Source: a virus. Taken from it: a stretch of 34,501 bases of DNA. Numbering within the stretch: the stretch's first letter is position 1; every line of letters begins with the position of its first letter. The stretch spans positions 1 to 34,501 of the IMG/VR virus record IMGVR_UViG_3300043774_001222. One strand, given 5' to 3'. Made by a program: the position numbers and the translations under genes. Positions 26,149-33,793 of the stretch are shown here, piece by piece. Under the pieces are notes generated by a model. It had not been told where the DNA came from and made no database searches. It worked only from the letters and a program-made list of their open reading frames with translations.

Positions 26149-27864
26149 ATGAACTTTCTGGATCGAGCAGTTTCTTTTTTTGACCCCGAGGCGGGAGTGA
26201 GTCGGGCGATGGCGCGGGAGCGGTTGAAAGCATTTGGGTATGATGCCGCGCAGCCTGGCACGAATCGCGGTGGCAGCGGCGGGAGGCAGAAGAACTCCTC
26301 CTCCGAGACATGGCGTATGCAGCGGGATCGTCTTGTGCTTTTGTGGGATGCGCGCGATGTGGTGCGGAATTTTTCGATCCTGCGCGGCATCATTTCGCGC
26401 ATCGTCCAATACACCGCCGATACCGTCCAGTATGTTTCGCAGACGGGGGATGAGGAGATCGATTCGATGTATCAGGACTATTTCCATGCGTGGTGCGAGC
26501 AAGCGGATATCACTGGTCGTCACCGGCTTGGTGCGCTGGTGTGGATGGCTATGTGGAGCTTGCTGGTCGATGGCGACCACGGCTGGCACTTGGTGCAGAT
26601 CGAGGAGGGCGGCAAGCAACAGCTTCGCATTCAGAGTATCGAGGCCGACCGCATCGGGGATCCGAACAATCCGATGAGCCCCGGCAACAACAACGACATA
26701 GGCGGCGTTATCGTGGACGACTTGGGCCGACCTGTCTCCTACCGCATCTTCAAGCGCGAGCGGCGCACGGCCTTGTATTCCTTTGAGAAGGAAATCCCTG
26801 CCGACCAGTTCATTCACATCTTCGACCCGATGCGGGTGGATCAATACCGAGGCGTCACGGCACTCTCGACCGTGATCGCTCCTGCGCGGGATTTGTATGA
26901 GGTGTATCACTTTGAGAAGCTCGCCGCCAAGTGGCAAGTCGGCCATGCGGGATTCATCAAGGTTTCAGACCCCACTCGGCGCGATGGCGGCATCTCGGCG
27001 TGGAATGGCACGAAGGACAACCGCCCCGACTCGCCCGGCACGATGGCGATGGAGGCAGGAAAAATCCAACGACTCTCGCAGGGCGAGGACATCCAGTTCG
27101 CTCCTGGCACGAACCGCCCGAGTGGAGCCTTCATGGCTCTGGTGCAGGTGATGGTGCGCGAGATCGCGAGCGGGCTGAATATGCCCTACGGATTCCTTTA
27201 TGACATGACGGCGTTCTCGGGTCACACGGGTCGCATCGAGATCGCGCAAGCCATGCGCTCGATCCGCCGCTACCAGAAGTTGCTCGCCGAGAAAGCCCTC
27301 GACCCGCTGCGTGATCGGGTGATCGGCCTTGGTATTTCTCTCGGTGATTTGCCAGCGCACCCGAAATGGCGCAGCGGCAGATGGGGCTTTGGCCGCTCGC
27401 TCACAGGCGATTATGGTCACGACACTTCGGCGAATCTCCAGCTTCTCTCTGCCGGACTCGTCACCGCCACCGACCTCATTGCCGAGACAGGACAATCCTT
27501 TGAGGAAGTGGTTCGCCGTAGCGCGAGCGAAGTCGCTTACTTGCAACGGGTCGCCACTGAAACTGGTGTGCCTATCGAACTCATCAATCAACGACTGCCT
27601 GGGCCGACTCAAGCCCTCGCCGCCATGGCCGAGCCGCCGCAGCCGCCGCCGCCTGGCCTCGTGCCGCAGGGGTTGGATGTGAAGCCGCTCTTGGAGCTTC
27701 TGAAAAATGTGGGCGAAGGGATATTGGATCGTGAAAGCGCGATTATCAATTTGATGAACCTGTATGGCGTGGAGCGCAATGCGGCTGAGAAGATGATCCC
27801 CGATGGGCCGAAGGAGAAGAGTTTAACCACGGAGAACACGGAGAGCACGGAGGGCGAGAAATGA
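26149..27864 (+). CDS. Phage portal protein, lambda type (571 aa)
   Basis: ATG 26149 (M-N-F-L-D-R-A-V-S-F-F). The N-terminal arm, the R-N-F-S-I-L-R-G-I-I segment near residue 72, the E-A-D-R-I region and the long helical hub (Y-G-F-L-Y-D-M-T, then S-A-N-L-Q-L-L) follow the lambda portal family (Phage_portal_2), which forms the dodecameric ring through which DNA enters and leaves the capsid. Length agrees with the family. The C-terminal residues (L-T-T-E-N-T-E-S-T-E-G-E-K) come from dispersed repeat A and are probably an acquired extension. A three-codon ORF (ATG AGC GTA TGA, 26141) overlaps the start. No terminase gene is seen just upstream. Confidence 0.93.
   Translation: MNFLDRAVSFFDPEAGVSRAMARERLKAFGYDAAQPGTNRGGSGGRQKNSSSETWRMQRDRLVLLWDARDVVRNFSILRGIISRIVQYTADTVQYVSQTGDEEIDSMYQDYFHAWCEQADITGRHRLGALVWMAMWSLLVDGDHGWHLVQIEEGGKQQLRIQSIEADRIGDPNNPMSPGNNNDIGGVIVDDLGRPVSYRIFKRERRTALYSFEKEIPADQFIHIFDPMRVDQYRGVTALSTVIAPARDLYEVYHFEKLAAKWQVGHAGFIKVSDPTRRDGGISAWNGTKDNRPDSPGTMAMEAGKIQRLSQGEDIQFAPGTNRPSGAFMALVQVMVREIASGLNMPYGFLYDMTAFSGHTGRIEIAQAMRSIRRYQKLLAEKALDPLRDRVIGLGISLGDLPAHPKWRSGRWGFGRSLTGDYGHDTSANLQLLSAGLVTATDLIAETGQSFEEVVRRSASEVAYLQRVATETGVPIELINQRLPGPTQALAAMAEPPQPPPPGLVPQGLDVKPLLELLKNVGEGILDRESAIINLMNLYGVERNAAEKMIPDGPKEKSLTTENTESTEGEK
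27823..27854 (+). repeat. Dispersed repeat A inside the 3' end of the portal gene
   Basis: TTAACCACGGAGAACACGGA and onward, read in frame as L-T-T-E-N-T-E-S-T-E-G. Confidence 0.85.
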
Positions 27865-28124
27865 GCAAGGCCGGTCAAAATTCGTTAAAGGGCTCGGGGT
27901 GTTTGTCGTATCGGCAGTCGGGGCAGAGGCGGCGGTATCTCACGCAGGAGGAGCGGGAGCGCATTTGGATGGAAGCTCTCAAGCGGGATATGGAGCGCGC
28001 GGAGGCGTATTTCTGGCGGCAGACGCCGGAGCGGCGGCGGGTGCAGAAGAACTATCTGGAGGCACACAAGGGATTTGGTCGGGAGGGGAATGATTTTATT
28101 TTTGGAAAGGGAAAAAAACGATGA
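27861..28124 (+). CDS. Small basic virion-region protein (87 aa)
   Basis: ATGA overlap with the portal stop. M-S-K-A-G-Q-N-S-L-K-G-S-G, very basic, with E-E-R-E-R-I-W-M-E-A-L-K-R and R-R-R-V-Q-K-N-Y. Position right after the portal suggests a head-completion or scaffolding-type protein, but there is no motif to prove it. Confidence 0.65.
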   Translation: MSKAGQNSLKGSGCLSYRQSGQRRRYLTQEERERIWMEALKRDMERAEAYFWRQTPERRRVQKNYLEAHKGFGREGNDFIFGKGKKR

Positions 28125-31100
28125 GTGAGAGAATTCGATTGGCTATTGAGAATGGGAAGAATGAGCGGTTGAGGCTGTTGACGCAAGGGTCGCTGGGTAT
28201 GAGGCTCAAAGAATTTCGCTATTATCAACCTCCTGGCGGTTTTTACGGAAATCCTTACGATAAGGATTTTGCTCAGGAGAGGCAGAAAGAGCGTCGCCAC
28301 GGGTTGATCAAAGCGGGCATCGTGGGCGCGGGTTTGCTGGGTGGTGGAGCTTTGCTGGGCCGTGGGTTGTATAAGGTCGGCAACAGCGGGGCCGTGCGGC
28401 GAGCCGAGGATCTGGCCGAGGAACTCTCGAAGCTGCGTGCCAGTAAGGCCGCTGCCGATGTCGGGAATGCCGCGCCTGCTCCGCGTGGCCGCCCGAAGTC
28501 CGTCGTTCAGCCTGCTCCGCAGACACCGCAGGCTCAGACGCCCCAGACGCCTCCCCCACAGCCTCCGCCACAGACGCCTCCGCCGACAGCCCCCAAGGTT
28601 ACTGGGAAGTCAGCGCAGCAAGTCAAGGCGGTCGAGAATCTGAATAAGCAGGGGGCATTATCGAATGCCGATGCCACCGCCGAGATGGATGAGATCGCAG
28701 CGGCAGCAGAAGCAGCCAAGCCGCCGCGCAAGCTCACGGCGAGGCAGCAAAAATTAGCGAACCGGCAGGCTAAAGTCGCCAAATTCGCCGCCGCTCAATC
28801 TGGAGGGACGGCCTCCGTGCCGTCTGCTCCCGCAGCGCCAGTCGCTCCGAAAACAAAGGCTCCCGTAGCTGCAAAGACTCCTGCCGCGCCCAAGCCTCCA
28901 GTCAAGACCCAAGCTCCTACAAAACCCGTCGCCAGCGCGACCAATCAGGAGTTTTGGGAGAAGAAAGGCGTCGGCAAAGTGCCGCTCACGGGAACGCCCG
29001 AGCAGAACGCTGCCCTGCGCAAAAGGTTGGAAGAGACTCATGCCGCTGGGGGGTTCAATGGCAAGGTCGCTGCCGATGTGATCGATGAGGCCCGCGCTTC
29101 GCTGAAACCGAAATCCGATTTTCCAGAAGGACTCAGCGATAAACTTCGCGCGGCAGGGAAGGAAAACAATCCGAAGCCTAAAGGTAAGAAAAATTCCAAG
29201 GCCAAAAAAGAGGATGCCGATGAGGCTGACGATCTCGACGATCTGGAGGCTGACGACATCAATGAACCGGATGCCTCGGCGGAAGAAGCCGATTGGGAGG
29301 CAAAGCTGAAGGAGAATCCCCAAGTGCGCGCCAAGAAGTCTGCCGCAAAGTCAGGCTCCAACAAGCCTGCTGCCAAGCCTGCCGCAAAATCCAAGAAAGG
29401 TAAAAAAGAGGAAGCTCCGCTTTCTCTTGCCGACAAAATCGCTGCCAAGGTCAAGGCGAAGCGCGACAAAAAGAATGGCAAGAATCTCTCGGCCCTCTTG
29501 CAGCGTGTGCGGTATTTCAATCAATTTCAAACCGACGAGGCGGGCATCCCGCTCACGGGTCGCGTGGCGAGGGATCGCTTCGTGAAGAAGCTCCGCGATG
29601 AGGACTTGGATCGCCGCGATGCGAATATCCTGCGTGCCGGTGGCGCGGGTGCGCTGGCGGGCCTACTGGCTCGTGGCCGCATCGGCGCGAGCAAGCGCGC
29701 ACTCATCGGCGCGGGTGCTGGCGGACTCGGCGTGATCGGTATCCGTGCCCTCACGAATAACGACCGCGACATCTACGGTGAGCGGGATCGCGGCAGCAAG
29801 CGCGCGGAGTTGCTCCCTGCCGTGGGTGGCCTCGGCGCGGCGGCTTGGCTTGCGGGTAAGCGGTTGAAGGCGTTTGCGGCGAAGTTTAACCACAAGAAAT
29901 TTAACCACAGAGGACACAGAGGACACAGAGGGCACAGAGGGCACAGAGGAGGGGTGAAGGAGTTTGCCGCGTATGTCGAAGATATGGCGATCGAGGGCCT
30001 TCCTAAAAATGTGCAGGCCGACATCGCTCGCTTTATCAATGCGAAGCCGGGCGATAAGGTGATCCACTACGGCATGGTTGTCTCGGAGTTGGCGATGATG
30101 GCGGACCTTCCGAATCTCAAGCTGGCCCGCGCAAATGTTTCCAAGCTCGAAAAAGCGAAGGCGGCAAAAATGGTTTTCGATCAGTTGAAGAAAGGCGAGA
30201 AATTCGTTCTGATCCTGAATGGCAAAGTGGTGGATGGCCATCACTTCATCGCCAAGGCGGAGCGTGGCGGCGTTACGAGTAGTCTCGATGTGATCGATCT
30301 CACTCCACTTCGCTTCCAGCATCTCTCCGCCCGTCTTCGCGGCGTGAAGAACTTTGACGACTACCGGCTCTATTATTTCAAGGGTCGCAATACGGGCATT
30401 GCCGCGCGGAGTGCGGAGGAGGCTCGTAAAAAGAAGAAGCGTGGCGGCGATGAGTTGGTGGCTGTGCGCACGCCGAGCGATTCCGAGAAAAGCCAGATGG
30501 CGCGTGGCATTTGGGTGCGGACTCGGCGCGATGGCAAGTCGCCTGGGCAGTCTCGCTATGGCAAGGGGCGTGGGCAGGGGCCAGCGCGGAAGAGCTTGAG
30601 TGCGAAGCTGCGCGGATTGAAAGAGTTTGGGGTGTTGAAGTCAAAGATCGTGCCGGTAATAGAAAGGGGTATTGATTTGATTACTGATTATGATCCTTTT
30701 GGGCACTTTGCACGGCGGAGAGCGAAGTATACCACTCAGCAGGCTAAGCATGTGCGTGCACAGGAAAGCGCGCACGCGGCAAGAATGTCCCAAATTCTTG
30801 GCAGCAAGTGGTCACCCAATTACGGTGAATCATATGGCGCGAAATTCTACACTAAAGAAGCAAAGGGATACCGCAAGCAGGCGGCTGATCGTTTCAAGCG
30901 GGACGCTGTAGTATCTGGGGCAGGATTAGTCGCTGCTGGTGCTGGAGCTGGATACTTGGCTACGCGCAAGAAACAACTTGCGGCGAAACTGCGCGTCAGA
31001 TTTTTCGAGAAAAAGCGTTTCGGGCCTCCAGCGGGTTTTTACGACAAAAACTCGCCCGAGTATTGGAATTCCCCAGAGCGGAAGGCCGAAAGGGAGGTGC

Positions 31101-32758
31101 TCCGGCAAGAGAATTTAAGGAAAGAGAACGCCCGGATTCCTCGGCATCTTCGCGCTCAAGGATGGTCTTGGACGGGTCGCTGGGATGGCAAAAAAGGCGG
31201 CGGATCAATTTATCGGGATCAAGATGGAAAGGATCACTATATTGGTAAGGATGGATTCAAGGGATTTTCCGCCCGCCTCCGTGCTATCAAATTTTTTGAG
31301 AAGCGGGATCGTGAGAAACGCGGTATGAACCCCTATGTGGGGGCTGCGCTCTCGGGCTTTGGCAGTGGTGCGGCACTTGGCTCTCTGGCGCTCTTGCGGC
31401 GTGGGGCGACATTCCGTGGCGCGGCTAAGACAGCGGGCAAGCTCGGCTTGGCCTCGGCGGGCATCGTGGGCGGCGGGGCATTGCTTGGCAGCAAGATCGT
31501 GGGCGATCCGCGCAAGGAGGAGTCCGCTCCCTTCATGAAGCGGGCGGCGATCGGCGGCACGCTGGTGGGCGCAGGCGCAGGACTCGGTGGGGCATTGCTG
31601 CTTCGCAAGACCAAGGGCGGAGCGCGGGCGCTCGTCGCGGCATCCAAGAAGAGCGAGCCATTTTCACGGCCTGCCATGTGGCTGCGTAAGTCGCCGCTTC
31701 TCGGGGCGACTGGCATAGGTGCGGTGGGTGGCGCTCTCTATGGGGGCGGCATGGGACTCGATGAGGGGCAGCAAGTGGACTCGATCCGCAACATTAAAAA
31801 AGATTTGAAAAAGAACCTCTCGTCCCGCTTGAAGCTGCGGTTCTTTGGCCGCTCCGACCAACCGCGCTGGGATGCCCGGCAGGGCGGTGGAGTGCAGTCC
31901 CACGAAGACTCGCAATTTGCACACCCTGCTTGGGGGTGGGCGAACGACCGTCCGATGTATGTCGCCAAGCGCGACAGCGCGGGCCGCGTCGTGCGGGATA
32001 AGGAGACTGGCGAGGCGATTCGCGTGAACTGGGATCCGAGTTCAGGTCAGCTCTGGAACTCGATAGCTCGCGAGGCGAAAAATAAGCGGGTCACTGTGCA
32101 GCGCGGCGGTCGCCTGACGAGGGATGTGGCACATGTCATTCAAGGCAAAGACCGCGAGCGCGATGCCAGTGGGCGCATCAAGAAGCGTGAGTGGGAGAAA
32201 AGCTGGTTCCACAACAAGGCCACTGAGATCGGCATGACAGCGGCGGGATTGGGCGGACTCGCCACCGTGCGCTATGCCAATAACAACCCGGATACCAAGA
32301 TCGGCAAAGCCTACACAAATACCCAGGCAAGCCTACGCGCTACGAAGGATGGCCTCTCGGAAATCGGTGGGAACATTTTGAAAGGCATCACCAAAATCAC
32401 CGCGAAAAAAGCGTTCTCCGCGAAGCTCAAGCGGCTCCGTGAACTCGATGCCATCGCGGAATACGAAGGCTGGGATGTCCGTGATCCGCGTGGCCGCTCG
32501 GCCCGTGTCTTCGCCCCCGGCAGCCGCAAGCGCGAACGCCGCCCGAAGGAATGGCATGAGAAGACGGAAAACGAGCGCAAGCTCTGGAAGGCAGGCATCG
32601 CCGCAGGCGTGCTCGGCGGCGTGGGAGTCACACTCGTCGGCCAACGCCTCGTCTCCGGCAAGTCGCTCATACCCTCGCGGTTTATGCCCAAGAAGGTAAC
32701 TCCACCCGATGCCAGTGTCTTTGTGGATGCGGCCAAGGTGTTCAAGGCAGGCGCTTAA
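28121..32758 (+). CDS. Giant modular virion-type protein (1545 aa)
   Basis: ATG 28121, coupled by ATGA. A Lys/Ala/Pro-rich, partly acidic linker (residues 100-450) alternates with glycine-zipper hydrophobic segments, such as L-I-K-A-G-I-V-G-A-G-L-L-G-G-G near 63, A-G-G-A-G-A-L-A-G-L-L near 505, V-V-S-G-A-G-L-V-A-A-G-A near 930 and L-A-S-A-G-I-V-G-G-G near 1110. Recurring L-S-A-K-L-R-type peptides end many modules (see findings). Residues 630-735 carry a ParB-like part (V-V-D-G-H-H-F-I-A-K). Two dispersed repeats are inserted in frame, giving N-P-Y-D-K-D and an R-G-H run. Large, modular and membrane-active-looking, it resembles ejection or channel proteins carried in the virion; not confirmed. 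Confidence 0.7.
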   Translation: MSERIRLAIENGKNERLRLLTQGSLGMRLKEFRYYQPPGGFYGNPYDKDFAQERQKERRHGLIKAGIVGAGLLGGGALLGRGLYKVGNSGAVRRAEDLAEELSKLRASKAAADVGNAAPAPRGRPKSVVQPAPQTPQAQTPQTPPPQPPPQTPPPTAPKVTGKSAQQVKAVENLNKQGALSNADATAEMDEIAAAAEAAKPPRKLTARQQKLANRQAKVAKFAAAQSGGTASVPSAPAAPVAPKTKAPVAAKTPAAPKPPVKTQAPTKPVASATNQEFWEKKGVGKVPLTGTPEQNAALRKRLEETHAAGGFNGKVAADVIDEARASLKPKSDFPEGLSDKLRAAGKENNPKPKGKKNSKAKKEDADEADDLDDLEADDINEPDASAEEADWEAKLKENPQVRAKKSAAKSGSNKPAAKPAAKSKKGKKEEAPLSLADKIAAKVKAKRDKKNGKNLSALLQRVRYFNQFQTDEAGIPLTGRVARDRFVKKLRDEDLDRRDANILRAGGAGALAGLLARGRIGASKRALIGAGAGGLGVIGIRALTNNDRDIYGERDRGSKRAELLPAVGGLGAAAWLAGKRLKAFAAKFNHKKFNHRGHRGHRGHRGHRGGVKEFAAYVEDMAIEGLPKNVQADIARFINAKPGDKVIHYGMVVSELAMMADLPNLKLARANVSKLEKAKAAKMVFDQLKKGEKFVLILNGKVVDGHHFIAKAERGGVTSSLDVIDLTPLRFQHLSARLRGVKNFDDYRLYYFKGRNTGIAARSAEEARKKKKRGGDELVAVRTPSDSEKSQMARGIWVRTRRDGKSPGQSRYGKGRGQGPARKSLSAKLRGLKEFGVLKSKIVPVIERGIDLITDYDPFGHFARRRAKYTTQQAKHVRAQESAHAARMSQILGSKWSPNYGESYGAKFYTKEAKGYRKQAADRFKRDAVVSGAGLVAAGAGAGYLATRKKQLAAKLRVRFFEKKRFGPPAGFYDKNSPEYWNSPERKAEREVLRQENLRKENARIPRHLRAQGWSWTGRWDGKKGGGSIYRDQDGKDHYIGKDGFKGFSARLRAIKFFEKRDREKRGMNPYVGAALSGFGSGAALGSLALLRRGATFRGAAKTAGKLGLASAGIVGGGALLGSKIVGDPRKEESAPFMKRAAIGGTLVGAGAGLGGALLLRKTKGGARALVAASKKSEPFSRPAMWLRKSPLLGATGIGAVGGALYGGGMGLDEGQQVDSIRNIKKDLKKNLSSRLKLRFFGRSDQPRWDARQGGGVQSHEDSQFAHPAWGWANDRPMYVAKRDSAGRVVRDKETGEAIRVNWDPSSGQLWNSIAREAKNKRVTVQRGGRLTRDVAHVIQGKDRERDASGRIKKREWEKSWFHNKATEIGMTAAGLGGLATVRYANNNPDTKIGKAYTNTQASLRATKDGLSEIGGNILKGITKITAKKAFSAKLKRLRELDAIAEYEGWDVRDPRGRSARVFAPGSRKRERRPKEWHEKTENERKLWKAGIAAGVLGGVGVTLVGQRLVSGKSLIPSRFMPKKVTPPDASVFVDAAKVFKAGA
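28249..28270. repeat. Palindromic repeat B inside the giant gene
   Basis: AAATCCTTA-cga-TAAGGATTTT, read in frame as N-P-Y-D-K-D-F. Confidence 0.85.
29901..29953 (+). repeat. Dispersed repeat A inside the giant gene, expanded
   Basis: Five tandem 9-base steps of the CACAGAGGA type, read in frame as R-G-H repeats (F-N-H-R-G-H-R-G-H-R-G-H-R-G-H). Confidence 0.85.
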
Positions 32759-32785
32759 AACTTTATTCTTAAAACTTAAAACTTA
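32756..32785 (+). repeat. AT-rich leader repeat C
   Basis: TTAAAACTTTATTCTTAAAACTTAAAAC type sequence, starting at the stop of the giant gene and ending at ATG 32786; the only copy in the right block and in the same orientation to its gene as the left-block copies. Confidence 0.8.
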
Positions 32786-33793
32786 ATGGACTCAAGACCA
32801 CGCAACAACAACGGCCAGTTTGCTCCCGAAGAGCAAGGCGGCATGGATCCGAATACCACCTCTGCGGCATACAATCCGCAAATCATCGAGGCCCGTAAAG
32901 CGACCCTCGCCGAGAAACTGCGTCGTGCCATTGGCCTACGCCGTGGCGTAGAGGAAAGCGTGCCGCAGGAGCAGCGGGTTCTTTCGAGGTTTGACCACAG
33001 AGGACACGGAGAGCACGGAGGGGTGAGGGAGTTTTCGATTCTTAATAAAATTTCCAATCTCACGGGAATGGCGCAGATCAAGGCCGGGCGCGACTCGTTG
33101 GGTGCGGCAAAATACAACAGGAGCCTTAGGGATGCTTATCGAGAAAGTGCCATCAAGGAAGCCAAGTATCCCTACCATGATGCTGATCTTAGGTATAGGC
33201 TTGAGAGCAGTGCGAGGCATGCCGCGATAGAGAGAGGCTTTTATGCTAAGAATGATGTGCGTCGAGCCAGAAAACTCATCAATGAAGGCGTCCGCCGCCG
33301 TAACATTTCGATTGGCGTCGGCGCAGGCGTGGTGGGTGCTGGCGCGGGTGCTGGGTATCTTGCGACGCGTGAGAAAGACCTCTCTGCTAAGCTCCGCTTG
33401 CGCGAGTTGGCGCGGCAGGCGGCTTATGATCCCTATGCGGTGCAGGCGCAGCCTGCGGAGCCGGGGCAGGCAGGCAGAGATTTTCGTAATGCGGCGCTCG
33501 GGATCGGGGCTTTGGGTGCTGGTGGAGGCGTGGCCTACGCAGGGTTTCGCGGAGCGCAGGCGGCTAAGAGCGCGCAGACGCTCACGGATGATGCGCTCAA
33601 AACCTCGGGCGAGGCTCGCAAGGCGGCTCGCTCGGCGAGGGTTGCGGCGGCGCGAGTGAATCGTGCTGGCAAGGTGATCAAAACGCAGCTCACGACCTTC
33701 CCGACTTTCAAGAAGGTGGCTTCCAAGATTTTTGAAGAGGATTTGCAAGGTCTCAAGGAACTCGCTGCGCGGAGCGTGGAGTTGAACTCATGA
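32786..33793 (+). CDS. Glycine-zipper virion-region protein (335 aa), related to the giant protein
   Basis: M-D-S-R-P-R-N-N-N-G-Q-F-A-P start right after the AT-rich leader. Contains the same building blocks as the giant protein: V-G-A-G-V-V-G-A-G-A-G-A-G-Y-L-A-T-R then L-S-A-K-L-R-L-R-E-L (about 199-208), and an Ala/Gly-rich membrane-like helix after residue 230. A repeat-A segment in frame gives F-D-H-R-G-H-G-E-H-G-G. Coupled to the next gene by ATGA. Likely works with the giant protein in the virion. Confidence 0.7.
   Translation: MDSRPRNNNGQFAPEEQGGMDPNTTSAAYNPQIIEARKATLAEKLRRAIGLRRGVEESVPQEQRVLSRFDHRGHGEHGGVREFSILNKISNLTGMAQIKAGRDSLGAAKYNRSLRDAYRESAIKEAKYPYHDADLRYRLESSARHAAIERGFYAKNDVRRARKLINEGVRRRNISIGVGAGVVGAGAGAGYLATREKDLSAKLRLRELARQAAYDPYAVQAQPAEPGQAGRDFRNAALGIGALGAGGGVAYAGFRGAQAAKSAQTLTDDALKTSGEARKAARSARVAAARVNRAGKVIKTQLTTFPTFKKVASKIFEEDLQGLKELAARSVELNS
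32991..33023 (+). repeat. Dispersed repeat A inside the 32786 gene
   Basis: TTGACCACAGAGGACACGGA and onward, read in frame as F-D-H-R-G-H-G-E-H-G-G. Confidence 0.85.

Noticed and set aside
25110-26414. 434-residue minus-strand ORF
   Set aside because: Runs across repeat A and opposite several plus-strand genes, including the portal start; composition is Arg/Ser/His-rich shadow-like.
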